A stretch of 9,865 nucleotides of DNA from Lysobacterales bacterium (GCA_026193295.1 JAPHSB010000293.1:1-9865), one strand, 5' to 3'. Numbered from the stretch's first letter, positions 1 to 7,082 are shown. Notes: a model not told the origin generated them from the sequence alone. Numbers and translations are program-made.

Positions 1-699
1 ACCTGGCTTGCGTGGGAGAAATTCCGGCGGCCGGATCCCACTTCCGGGCCCGGGCAGGCGATGGCCTCGGCGGCGGCATCGACCCCCGGCGACGCGCCTG
101 AGTCTGTCGTCTCCAACCCGGTGGCGCAGGAGAGCGATGAAGCCCCGGCAAGCAGCGCAGCAGTTCGGCGGACTCCGGTGGAGACGCTGCCGCCGGACGC
201 CGCGGATTCACCGAGCCCTGCCATCCAGGCATCGACCGGTTCGCAGCAAGGCGACCCGCGGAAATCTCGCGTGAACGAGTCTTTCACCGCCTTCGAAGCG
301 GCCAAGCCGTCTGTCCCGGAGCAGCCCGAGCCAAAGCAGGCCGTCCCAAGCCAGCCTGCTTCGACGGAAGCAAAGCAATCGGCCCCGGACCTGGCCGGAG
401 CCGAAGCGGCCGCTGCTCCCGCCAAATCCGCGGTTGGCAGTGACCAGCCCGCACAGCCCCAGCCGCCCGTCACCGAGCCCATCAGCTTCTGGGAGTTGCC
501 GCAGGGTGTGCGTGACACGCTGCCGGAGCTGCGCATCACGGTATTGGTGTATGCGGAACGACCTGAAGATCGATTCCTGTTGTTGGGCGGCCAGCGCATG
601 CGGGAAAAGGACGAATACCAAGGCGTGGTGCTGGATGAAATCCGGCGCGACGGTGCCGTGTTCCTCTACCGGAATTACCGTTTCCTGGTCAAAGGCTGA
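1..699 (+). CDS. gspB: GspB-type general secretion protein, C-terminal part (5' end outside window)
   Basis: GspB is an inner-membrane/periplasmic accessory of the type II secretion system; with the ATPase GspA it helps place the outer-membrane secretin. The frame is open from base 1 to the TGA at 697-699, giving 232 visible residues. The first in-frame ATG is at 61, but the frame continues upstream without a stop and the family's N-terminal membrane segment is not visible, so I treat the gene as cut by the window edge. About 160 residues of Ala/Pro/Glu/Gln-rich, low-complexity sequence, typical of a periplasmic linker, lead to a compact C-terminal domain coded from about 481. This domain begins ISFWELPQ, continues LPELRITVLVYAERPEDRF and ends YRNYRFLVKG, which matches the T2SSB/GspB C-terminal domain. 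The next gene starts four bases after the stop. The domain call is firm; the length and true start are unknown. Confidence 0.82.
   Translation, partial: TWLAWEKFRRPDPTSGPGQAMASAAASTPGDAPESVVSNPVAQESDEAPASSAAVRRTPVETLPPDAADSPSPAIQASTGSQQGDPRKSRVNESFTAFEAAKPSVPEQPEPKQAVPSQPASTEAKQSAPDLAGAEAAAAPAKSAVGSDQPAQPQPPVTEPISFWELPQGVRDTLPELRITVLVYAERPEDRFLLLGGQRMREKDEYQGVVLDEIRRDGAVFLYRNYRFLVKG
691..695 (+). promoter_or_regulatory. Ribosome binding site supporting a TTG start at 704
   Basis: AAAGG lies 8 bases before the TTG at 704, inside the last codons of the preceding gspB frame. No ATG or GTG in the rhomboid frame lies between the gspB stop and the first membrane segment, so this site supports the TTG choice. 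The close packing suggests translational coupling to gspB. Confidence 0.5.
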
Positions 700-703
700 C
701 GGT

Positions 704-1390
704 TTGAACGGCGGTATCGTCACGAATTGGTCGGTCGGACCACCAATCCCGCCCTACGTTACAATTGGCATCAGCCTGCTGTGTGGTTTTTCCCTGCTGG
801 TCTATTCCGGGCTCAGCCCGCTGTTGCAGCAGGCCATGATCGATGTCCTGGGCATGCGCCCCGCCGCGATCTCGCAACTGCTGGAAAAGAACCTCGGTTC
901 CTGGTGGGATGTGACGGCCGTGAGCATCCTGACCGCCCTGTTCGTACACGCGAGTTGGCTTCATCTGCTGGGTAATCTCGCCTACCTGTGGGTGTTCGGC
1001 ATCAAGGTCGAACAGGGGCTGGGCGCGCTTGCCATGCTGGCCATTTTCTTGCTCGGGGGCGCGCTGGCCAACGTCATCGTCGCCCTGCGCCTGCCTCAAC
1101 TGGAGACGCCGATCATCGGCGCCAGCGGCGCGATTTCCGCCGTCGTCGGTGCCTATCTCGGGCTGTTCCCGAGAAAACGGATCGGGCTGTTTCTGCCACT
1201 GGGTGTCTACCTGCAGTTCGCCCGGGTACCGGCGCTGCTGGTCATCGGTTCATGGTTCACGCTGCAGTTGCTTTATACCGCGTTCGGCCCCATCAATGCC
1301 GCGGTTGCCTGGTGGACACACCTGGCGGGTTTCGCCCTCGGTCTCAGTTTTGCGCTGATGACGCGGGCTCTGGCCCTTATCCGGCTATAA
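704..1390 (+). CDS. Rhomboid family intramembrane serine protease
   Basis: Rhomboids cut transmembrane segments within the inner membrane using a Ser-His dyad. From the TTG at 704 the protein has 228 residues and several hydrophobic segments, the first at about 16-36. The diagnostic elements are all present: HASWLHLLGN at 82-91, whose His82, His87 and Asn91 align with GlpG His145, His150 and Asn154; GASG at 139-142 with the nucleophile Ser141; and WTHLAGF with the catalytic His206 in the last membrane segment. It should therefore be an active protease. The frame is open further upstream, but that part overlaps gspB and looks like out-of-frame gspB. An ATG at 836 would delete the first membrane segment. 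The motifs fit ordinary rhomboids better than rhombosortases, although the gspB neighbour makes a secretion-related substrate conceivable. Family certain, start probable, substrate unknown. Confidence 0.88.
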   Translation: MNGGIVTNWSVGPPIPPYVTIGISLLCGFSLLVYSGLSPLLQQAMIDVLGMRPAAISQLLEKNLGSWWDVTAVSILTALFVHASWLHLLGNLAYLWVFGIKVEQGLGALAMLAIFLLGGALANVIVALRLPQLETPIIGASGAISAVVGAYLGLFPRKRIGLFLPLGVYLQFARVPALLVIGSWFTLQLLYTAFGPINAAVAWWTHLAGFALGLSFALMTRALALIRL

Positions 1391-1391
1391 T
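1386..1391 (+). promoter_or_regulatory. Candidate -10 hexamer before the DUF1820 gene
   Basis: A perfect TATAAT overlaps the stop codon of the rhomboid gene, 26 bases before the next ATG at 1418. It would give a short leader of about 20 bases. I see no convincing -35 hexamer at 16-18 bases upstream, where the sequence is GC-rich, so this is a candidate only. It could allow the downstream gene to be transcribed independently of gspB and the rhomboid gene. Confidence 0.33.
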
Positions 1392-1417
1392 ACGGTCAAC
1401 GCAGGCGCGAGAGCGAC

Positions 1418-1747
1418 ATGGCAGAAAAGCGGCTCTACAAGATCATTTTTCTCAACCAGGGCAAGGTTTACGAACTCTTCAGCGAGGGCGTAACCAGCAG
1501 CGGGCTCTGGGGCTTCATCGAGGTCTCGGGTCTCGTGTTTGAGAATGGCGAGGGCCTCGTGGTCGACCCGACTGAAGAAAGAATGCGCCAGGAGTTCGCG
1601 GACGCAAGGGTGCTGCATCTGCCGATCCAGAGTGTTCTGCGCGTCGAGGAAGTGGAAAAACGCGGACAATGCCTGATTCGCGATCGCGAATCGGGTGAAA
1701 AGGTCACGCCTTTCCCTCTGTCCCCGCCGAATCGCTCGTCTTCCTGA
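1418..1747 (+). CDS. DUF1820 family protein
   Basis: This 109-residue protein of unknown function begins MAEKRLYKIIFLNQGKVYEL and continues with GLWGFIEVSGLVF, the VVDPTEERMRQEF block and the HLPIQSVLRVEEVEKRG block. These are the conserved features of the DUF1820 family of gammaproteobacteria, which is usually about 100-115 residues long. There is no signal peptide or membrane segment, so it is probably cytosolic. The last ~20 residues, after EKRGQCLIRD, are Ser/Pro-rich and look like a variable tail. The ATG at 1418 follows a weak purine-rich GAGAG; the conserved YKIIFLNQG block starts a few residues in, as usual for the family. The gene is 27 bases from the rhomboid gene and converges with ctpA. 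No biochemical role can be assigned. Confidence 0.85.
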   Translation: MAEKRLYKIIFLNQGKVYELFSEGVTSSGLWGFIEVSGLVFENGEGLVVDPTEERMRQEFADARVLHLPIQSVLRVEEVEKRGQCLIRDRESGEKVTPFPLSPPNRSSS

Positions 1748-1802
1748 AGCCCGCGCAAACGATCCGCGCTGGCCGCACTGCCTGCGCCGGGCTAACTGTT
1801 TT
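1748..1802 (+). terminator. Weak candidate terminator between convergent genes
   Basis: AGCCCG at 1748-1753 can pair with CGGGCT at 1788-1793, extended by CGC/GCG with one bulged base, and is followed by AACTGTTTT. The loop is long, about 27 bases, and the T-run is only four, so it is a poor match to an intrinsic terminator. It sits in the 44-base gap between the convergent DUF1820 and ctpA genes, where a terminator would be expected. Confidence 0.22.
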
Positions 1803-3120
1803 CCTCTGCCTCGTTTGCGTTTGAGTCCGGCGCGTCCAGGATATCGGCGGCCTCGAGTATCCTGAGGACCTCTTCAAGGGGAAAATCTCCGCGGGTTTCC
1901 GCGCTGCCCACGGTGGCGACTTCGCCGGCTGAAACATCACGGTCCAGGTGGCGTGCGAGGTCGGCCTCACGGGACCGATGGTCGCCGGATTCAGCCCTCC
2001 CGCCGCCTTCGTAAACGATATCCGGCTCGATGCCTTCCGCCTGGATCGAGCGCCCCGAGGGCGTGTAGTAACGCGCGGTGGTCAGTTTGATGCCCCCGCC
2101 ATTCCGGAGGGGCAGTACCGACTGCACCGAGCCCTTGCCAAAGGTGCGCTCACCCACGATGAGGGCCCGACGATGGTCCTGCAGCGCCCCCGCCAGCACC
2201 TCCGAAGCCGAAGCGGAACCGCGATCGACCAGGATGAGCAACGGTGTATCGGGAAGCCATTGCCCCGGCTGGGCCCGGAACTCCATCTGCATGGCGGCAT
2301 TGCGCCCACGGGTAGTTACGATCAGGCCTTCGTCGAGGAATCCGTCGGCCATCTCAACCGCGCCCTGGAGCACACCTCCGGGATTGTTGCGCAGGTCGAT
2401 CACCAGGCCGCGCAGCTCGATGTGCTCGGCGGCAATAGACTCCAGCGACTGTTCCAGGTCACGTGCGCTGCCGGTGTGAAAAGCGCTGATCCTGAAGTAG
2501 CCCCAGGACTGCTCCAGCAAATCGAAGCTGAGCAGCGGAATCTGCAGGTATTCGCGCTCCAGCGTAATGCTCCGTGGTTCGCCGCCAGGTGGCAGGATCT
2601 CCAGGACCAATTCTGTGCCGGGTTCGCCAAGCAATTCGTCGATGGCGTCCTGCGGCGAGCGGCTCGCCACGGGTTCACCGTCAATGGCGCTGATCTCATC
2701 GCCGGGATTGATGCCGGCCTCATCCGCCGGGCTGCCGTTTATGACTGCCCTCACGACGATCTGGTCGCCCCTGATCTCTACGTCGATGCCGACACCGCTA
2801 TACCGCCCCTTGGAGTTGTCCTCGAAGTCCTGATAGTCGGGTGCTGGTATGTAAGCTGAGTGCGGGTCCAGCTCCAGCAGCATGCCGCGGATGGCCGAGT
2901 CGAGCAGGGTATGGTCATCGACCTCCTCAACATAGTTCCTGCGCACCTGGCTGAATACGTCCGTGAACGTGCGCAGGTCGTCCAGCGTCAACTGTGCCGT
3001 GCCTCGGGGTGTCTCCGTGGCCGCGCCTGCGGCCGGTCCACTCGCTTCCTGCGCCTGTCCGGTGGTGATCAACAGCAATGCCGCCGCGGCCAGCGCAGGG
3101 ATGTGTGCGGTTTTGGTCAT
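1792..3120 (-). CDS. ctpA: C-terminal processing peptidase (S41 family, CtpA type)
   Basis: This periplasmic serine protease degrades or trims proteins from their C-termini, using a PDZ domain to recognise substrates. The 442-residue product has a signal peptide (about 1-23, ending TTGQAQ), an N-terminal helical region with the LDPHSAYIP signature (84-92), a PDZ domain (about 103-190, with GVGID and the SPADEAGINPGDEI loop) and the S41 catalytic core. The Ser-Lys dyad is visible as Ser304 in RGSASASE and Lys329 in TFGKGSVQ, at the family's 25-residue spacing. The C-terminal tail is acidic. The ATG follows AAGGAG (3132-3137) by 11 bases. The gene lies 42 bases after envC and is probably co-transcribed with gpmI and envC, as for Pseudomonas CtpA. 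In Pseudomonas, CtpA limits peptidoglycan cross-link hydrolases, which would fit this setting; that role here is inferred. Confidence 0.93.
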   Translation of the reverse strand: MTKTAHIPALAAAALLLITTGQAQEASGPAAGAATETPRGTAQLTLDDLRTFTDVFSQVRRNYVEEVDDHTLLDSAIRGMLLELDPHSAYIPAPDYQDFEDNSKGRYSGVGIDVEIRGDQIVVRAVINGSPADEAGINPGDEISAIDGEPVASRSPQDAIDELLGEPGTELVLEILPPGGEPRSITLEREYLQIPLLSFDLLEQSWGYFRISAFHTGSARDLEQSLESIAAEHIELRGLVIDLRNNPGGVLQGAVEMADGFLDEGLIVTTRGRNAAMQMEFRAQPGQWLPDTPLLILVDRGSASASEVLAGALQDHRRALIVGERTFGKGSVQSVLPLRNGGGIKLTTARYYTPSGRSIQAEGIEPDIVYEGGGRAESGDHRSREADLARHLDRDVSAGEVATVGSAETRGDFPLEEVLRILEAADILDAPDSNANEAEENS

Positions 3121-3162
3121 GACGCCTAAAGCTCCTTTTCCAGTATCTGCGCAGTCGCGGTC

Positions 3163-4335
3163 TCAGCGGCTCAGCCAGGCGGCGGGGTCGATAGCCTTGC
3201 CGCCTTTCCTCAATTCAAAGTACAGGCCCTGTTCGGTCCCCGGATTGGTGCCCACGATGCTGATCACATCGCCCGGCTCGACCCAGGCCCCTGCCTCGTG
3301 CAGCAGGCTTTCGTTGTGGCCATAGAGGCTCATGTAGCCCTGGCCATGGTCGATGATGATCAAAAGACCATAGCCGCGCAGCCAATCGGCAAAAGCCACG
3401 CGGCCGTACGCGATCGCGCTGACTTCAGTGCCCGCATCGGCGCCGACCAGCCAGCCCTGCCAGTTCAGTCCACCGCCGCGGCTTTGCCCATAGGCATGTT
3501 TGACCGGGCCTTGCAGTGGCATGGGAAGCCGCCCCTTTTGCTTCTCGACACCGACGTGATTACCCAGGTCGGGCGGAATGTCCGCCAGTACGTCCGCCAG
3601 GCGTTCGATCAGCGCCTCCAGGTCTTGCCGGTTCCTCTCGAGCTCCTTCAGTCGGGACGCCTCGCTGCCGATCTGACTGGCGAGTTGACTCAACAGTGCC
3701 TGGCGCTGTTCGCGCTGTGCGCCGAGCTGCTCCAGCACGGTCCGCTGCTCGGCGCTGAGTTGCTCGATCCGGGACAACTGCTGGTCGATGGATTGTTGCA
3801 TGACTTCGAGCCTGGTCAAAGTCTCACCGAGCAGCGCAATCCGTCCGGCCTGGGCCCGCGCATAATAGTCGTAGTAAGCCAGCATCCTGCCCAATAAGGC
3901 GGGATCGTCCTGGTTGAGAACAAGCTTGATTCTCGACTGCCGGCTGCTGCGATAGGACCAGCGCAACTGCTCCGCCAACAGGTCCATGCGCTGTTCGAGC
4001 TGCACAAGATACTGTGTGCGCTGCTGCTGCAGCGTTGTGAGTTCCTGCTGTTGCGAGGCTTTCTGCTCCTGCAGCTTCCGCAGCTCGAGGTTGACCTGCT
4101 GGATTCGCAGGTCAAGATCCCGCAACCGCGTCTGTTCCTTGCGTTGCTCGGTTCGGGAGGATTCCAGGTTTGTTTTGAGCCGGTCGATTTCAGCGAGCAC
4201 CCGGCCGAGTCGCGACTCGGCCTCGGTCCGTTCCAGATCCTGAGCAACAGCCAGCGCAGGCAGCGCAAACGACAGGCATATCGCCGCAACGATTGCGCAC
4301 GGGTGACGTCGTGCAGAGGCGTCAGTCGGCCTCAC
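3163..4335 (-). CDS. envC: Murein hydrolase activator EnvC (degenerate LytM/M23 protein)
   Basis: EnvC is a periplasmic activator of the amidases AmiA/AmiB, which split septal peptidoglycan during cell separation; it is recruited by FtsEX. The product has 390 residues: a basic N-terminus and signal peptide (to about 32, ALAVAQ), a long Gln/Glu/Arg/Leu-rich coiled coil (about 33-250) and a LytM fold (about 271-388). The zinc ligands of active M23 peptidases are largely lost. The usual first His/Asp region reads GLNWQGWLVGAD (289-300), and the final HxH reads GLYFEL (370-375); only the YGH histidine (340) remains. It should therefore be an activator, not an enzyme. The start is GTG at 4335, overlapping the end of gpmI by 14 bases, which suggests translational coupling. 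No other start before the signal peptide was found. Confidence 0.92.
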   Translation of the reverse strand: MRPTDASARRHPCAIVAAICLSFALPALAVAQDLERTEAESRLGRVLAEIDRLKTNLESSRTEQRKEQTRLRDLDLRIQQVNLELRKLQEQKASQQQELTTLQQQRTQYLVQLEQRMDLLAEQLRWSYRSSRQSRIKLVLNQDDPALLGRMLAYYDYYARAQAGRIALLGETLTRLEVMQQSIDQQLSRIEQLSAEQRTVLEQLGAQREQRQALLSQLASQIGSEASRLKELERNRQDLEALIERLADVLADIPPDLGNHVGVEKQKGRLPMPLQGPVKHAYGQSRGGGLNWQGWLVGADAGTEVSAIAYGRVAFADWLRGYGLLIIIDHGQGYMSLYGHNESLLHEAGAWVEPGDVISIVGTNPGTEQGLYFELRKGGKAIDPAAWLSR

Positions 4336-5869
4336 CCATGAATTCCAGCAATGGGCGGCCGGTCATTTCCGCCGGCTGCGGCAGTCCGAGCAGGGCCAGC
4401 ATGGTGGGAGCAATATCTCGCAGCGAGCCTTCACCCTCCATCCGGGCGGACCGTCCATGAAAAACCAGCGGTACCTTATTGGTGGTGTGCGCCGTGTGTT
4501 TCTGCCCGGTTTGAGGGTCGGACATCTGCTCGATGTTGCCGTGGTCCGCCGTGATGAGCATTTCGCCGCCGGCGGCGTCGATGGCGGCCGTGACGCTGGC
4601 GAGGCATTGGTCGACCGCCGCCACGGCTGCGATGGCGGCTTCCAGGCTGCCCGTGTGACCCACCATGTCGGGGTTGGCCACGTTGCAAATAATGACGTCG
4701 AATGACCCGGAGCGTATCGCTTCGACCAGGCGCTCGGTCAATTCCGGCAGACTCATCTCGGGCTGCAGATCGTAGGTGGCGACCCTGGGCGAGGGGATCA
4801 GAATCCGTTCTTCGAGCGGGAATGGCGTTTCCTGACCGCCGTTGAAGAAGAACGTGACGTGCGCGTATTTCTCGGTTTCGGCGATGCGCAGCTGGCGCAG
4901 CCCGTGCGCGGCCAGCTCCTGGCCCAACAATCGCGGCAGGGTTGCCGGCGGGAAGACAACGGAGACGGGCAGGCCGGCCATGTACTCGGTCATGCAGACG
5001 AATGCGCTCAGACGGATTCTTGTCCGGGCAAAGCCATCGAAGGGATCGCTGACAAAGGCCATGGTCAGTTCGCGCGCGCGATCGGCCCTGAAATTGATGA
5101 AGATCACCGCATCGCCGTCGCTGATCCCGGCCGCTTCGCCGATCAACGTGGGTTGCACGAATTCGTCATTTTCCCCCCGCGCATAGGCCGCCTGCAGGCC
5201 GGCCAATGCGGTCGCCGCGCGATGGTCCGCCTTTGCTGTCGTGATGGCCTGGTAGGCTCGTTCCACCCGGTCCCAGCGCTTGTCCCGGTCCATGGCGTAG
5301 TAGCGGCCGCCGATGGTGCCGAAGCACGCACCCGGCAGCGAGTCGAGCAATTCCTGCATGCGCCTGATGGATGGCTCCGCGCTGCGCGGCGGTGTGTCGC
5401 GACCGTCGAGAAACGCGTGGACGGTAATGCCCCGGGCACCATGCTGCGCGACTACGCGCACCGTCTCGATGAAGTGGTCGTCATGGCTGTGCACGCCGCC
5501 CGGCGACAACAGCCCCATGACATGCACGCGACCGCCGGCCTTCAGGGCAGCCTCGACGGCTGTACGAATCTGCGGGTTGTCTCTGAAGCTGCCGTCGCGA
5601 ATCGCGTTTTCGATACGCGAGTAATCCTGGAACACAATTCGGCCGGCGCCGATATTCATGTGGCCCACTTCGGAATTTCCCATCTGGCCCTCGGGCAGAC
5701 CGACGACCGACCCCGACGTCTCGATCAGGCTGTGTGGGTCATTGCGCCAGAGCTCGTCCCAGCACGGCGTAGCAGCCAGCGCGATGGCGTTGTCATCCCG
5801 TTCAGGGCGATAACCCCAGCCGTCGAGTATCATCAGCAGAAGGGGTTTGCGAGTTGGCTTGTCGGTCAT
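4322..5869 (-). CDS. gpmI: 2,3-bisphosphoglycerate-independent phosphoglycerate mutase
   Basis: GpmI interconverts 3- and 2-phosphoglycerate in glycolysis and gluconeogenesis, in the cytosol, using manganese and a phosphoserine intermediate. The 515-residue product has the usual family length. Visible motifs are LLLMILDGWG with metal ligand Asp16, GQMGNSEVGHMNIGAGR with the phosphorylated Ser66, FLDGRDTPP in the substrate-binding part, ADHGN at 441-445 (Asp442, His443) and HTAHT with His461. The frame stays open to an ATG at 6001, but the added residues are not conserved. An ATG at 5875 lies directly against the AAAGGA site, so 5869 (MTDKPTRKP), six bases from it, is preferred. It is the first gene of a likely gpmI-envC-ctpA operon, an order known in gammaproteobacteria. 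Confidence 0.97.
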   Translation of the reverse strand: MTDKPTRKPLLLMILDGWGYRPERDDNAIALAATPCWDELWRNDPHSLIETSGSVVGLPEGQMGNSEVGHMNIGAGRIVFQDYSRIENAIRDGSFRDNPQIRTAVEAALKAGGRVHVMGLLSPGGVHSHDDHFIETVRVVAQHGARGITVHAFLDGRDTPPRSAEPSIRRMQELLDSLPGACFGTIGGRYYAMDRDKRWDRVERAYQAITTAKADHRAATALAGLQAAYARGENDEFVQPTLIGEAAGISDGDAVIFINFRADRARELTMAFVSDPFDGFARTRIRLSAFVCMTEYMAGLPVSVVFPPATLPRLLGQELAAHGLRQLRIAETEKYAHVTFFFNGGQETPFPLEERILIPSPRVATYDLQPEMSLPELTERLVEAIRSGSFDVIICNVANPDMVGHTGSLEAAIAAVAAVDQCLASVTAAIDAAGGEMLITADHGNIEQMSDPQTGQKHTAHTTNKVPLVFHGRSARMEGEGSLRDIAPTMLALLGLPQPAEMTGRPLLEFMGEAD

Positions 5870-6035
5870 GTGCATTCCTTTGGACTGCGGCAATTCTACA
5901 GGGATACCCACTTGCAATTCACGGCAGCTGACTCCAGATGAGTGTGGCCTCCGGCATGCGGCTTCGCTCGCAGAAAGTAGCCAAACTGAGCGGTGGTGCA
6001 AAAGTGCGTCATTATTTCATAAATGGGATTGCAGG
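5870..6035. promoter_or_regulatory. Divergent intergenic region, gpmI / rhodanese
   Basis: This 166-base gap must hold promoters for both directions. On the minus strand a TAGAAT (plus-strand ATTCTA at 5893-5898) lies about 17 bases before the gpmI ribosome site, with GTGAAT 18 bases further upstream as a poor -35. On the plus strand the AT-rich stretch around 6011-6023 precedes the rhodanese start, but no clean hexamer pair is evident. I found no clear operator, riboswitch or repeat. The region is assigned by gene orientation; the hexamers are weak. Confidence 0.4.
5876..5881 (-). promoter_or_regulatory. Ribosome binding site deciding the gpmI start
   Basis: On the minus strand AAAGGA is followed immediately by ATGCAC and then the ATG at 5869. 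The six-base spacing favours 5869 over the in-frame ATG at 5875, which abuts the site, and over the far-upstream ATG at 6001. Confidence 0.7.
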
Positions 6036-6461
6036 ATGGGCCAGGTAATCGAATTCGCAACAAATCATCCCCTGCTGGTCGGCGGTTTCGTGGTCGTGCT
6101 TGGCCTGTTGGTTTGGAACGAGATCATGAGCCAGCTAAGGGGCGTCAAAGAGTTGTCGCCCGCGTTGGCGGTGCCATGGATAAACGATCCGAATGCCGTG
6201 GTCATCGACATCTCGCCGGTTGCCGATTTCAACCGGGGACATATCGTGAACGCGCGAAACCTGCCGGCGTCCCGCCTCACTGATCCCGATGCCGAAATCC
6301 TCAAGCTGAAGGAACGCAAACTGCTGGTGGTCTGCAAAACCGGCCCGACGGCTGTCGTCGCTGCCAACAAGCTGCGCAAGCTCGGGGCGACCGACATAGC
6401 CGTGCTCAAGGGTGGCATGGCCCAGTGGCGGAACGAACAATTCCCGGTGACCACGAAATAA
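6036..6461 (+). CDS. yibN: Membrane-anchored rhodanese-like protein (YibN type)
   Basis: This 141-residue protein has one N-terminal membrane segment (about 12-28, LLVGGFVVVLGLLVW) and a single rhodanese domain (about 40-138), which should face the cytoplasm. The domain shows AVVIDIS, the GHIVNARNLP motif at 69-77, and the active-site loop VVCKTGPTA with Cys100, so the sulfur-carrying cysteine is present. The end LKGGMAQWRNEQFPV is typical. It corresponds to E. coli YibN in both structure and position, divergent from gpmI and upstream of secB. The ATG at 6036 is chosen because the open frame upstream runs back over gpmI and is not conserved; TGGGA at 6024-6028 may serve as its ribosome site. 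The physiological substrate is unknown. Confidence 0.9.
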   Translation: MGQVIEFATNHPLLVGGFVVVLGLLVWNEIMSQLRGVKELSPALAVPWINDPNAVVIDISPVADFNRGHIVNARNLPASRLTDPDAEILKLKERKLLVVCKTGPTAVVAANKLRKLGATDIAVLKGGMAQWRNEQFPVTTK

Positions 6462-6464
6462 TGA

Positions 6465-6474
6465 GATAATTATC
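6465..6474. repeat. 10-bp perfect palindrome GATAATTATC before secB
   Basis: GATAATTATC is identical to its reverse complement and lies three bases after the rhodanese stop in the 68-base gap before secB. It contains GATAAT, a fair -10 hexamer, and its AT content stands out locally. It could be part of a secB promoter or an operator (half of a Fur-like pattern), but no matching -35 or second half was seen. Confidence 0.3.
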
Positions 6475-6529
6475 GATTACTTTATGCCGTTCCGACCAGG
6501 GCGGCCCCATCAAGCTGAGAGATAGAACC

Positions 6530-7072
6530 ATGGCAGAAGAACAGAATCAGGAACCTTTGATGAGCCCGGAAGCGGCTGCTTCGGCGCAGTTTCAGATCCA
6601 GAAACTCTACACCAAAGACGTCTCCTTCGAATTGCCCAACGCACCGCAGGTATTCCAGGAGGAAGGCCAGGCTGACGTGAAGATGAGCTTGGCGCAGCGC
6701 GTCGAGGGCCTGGGCGAGAATTTGCACGAGGTTGTACTCACGGTCACCGTGACGGCGACCGTCGGTGAGAAGACCGCGTACCTTGCCGAAGTGGCGCAGG
6801 CGGGCATCTTCCTGGTGGCCGGATTCAATGAGCAGGCGACGCACGCCGTCATGAACACGCTGTGCCCGGGCACCCTGTTTCCTTATGCGCGCCAGACCAT
6901 TTCCAGCCTGATCGCCGACGGCGGTTTCCCGCCGTTGACCCTGCAGCCGGTCAATTTCGAGCAGCTATACGCTCAGCGCATGCAGCAAATGATGAACGAA
7001 CAAAAGCAGGGTGACAGCAGCGACATGGTGAGCGACGAGACGGTCGCTGCGGAGTTTCCCTCCACCAACTGA
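6530..7072 (+). CDS. secB: Protein-export chaperone SecB
   Basis: SecB is a cytosolic tetrameric chaperone that keeps preproteins unfolded and hands them to SecA at the Sec translocon. The 180-residue product carries the family landmarks: FQIQKLYTKDVSFELPNAP (an early strand), the LTVTVTA strand, the AEVAQAGIFLVAGF segment, the CPGTLFPYARQTISSLIADGGFPPLTLQPVNF block and a C-terminal YAQRMQQ helix. It is somewhat longer than E. coli SecB (155 residues), with an extra N-terminal stretch of about 15 residues and an acidic, Ser-rich tail after residue 160, both variable in the family. The ATG at 6530 follows a purine-rich GAGAGATAG. gpsA starts 10 bases after the stop, so the two are probably co-transcribed, as in many gammaproteobacteria. 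Confidence 0.97.
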   Translation: MAEEQNQEPLMSPEAAASAQFQIQKLYTKDVSFELPNAPQVFQEEGQADVKMSLAQRVEGLGENLHEVVLTVTVTATVGEKTAYLAEVAQAGIFLVAGFNEQATHAVMNTLCPGTLFPYARQTISSLIADGGFPPLTLQPVNFEQLYAQRMQQMMNEQKQGDSSDMVSDETVAAEFPSTN

Positions 7073-7082
7073 GGCCACGGCG

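Noticed and set aside
704..1390. Rhombosortase assignment
   Set aside because: The HASWLHLLGN and GASG motifs and length fit ordinary rhomboid proteases; only the gene neighbour hints at secretion.
1948..2859. Long plus-strand open frame opposite ctpA
   Set aside because: It is antisense to a clearly coding protease, has no recognisable domain and arises from GC-rich codon bias.
4859..5941. 360-codon plus-strand open frame opposite gpmI
   Set aside because: Shadow of gpmI in a GC-rich genome; low plausibility as a protein and no known motif.
5870..6001. N-terminal extension of gpmI to an ATG at 6001
   Set aside because: The added residues are not conserved, the family starts near MTDKP, and a good ribosome site sits six bases before 5869.
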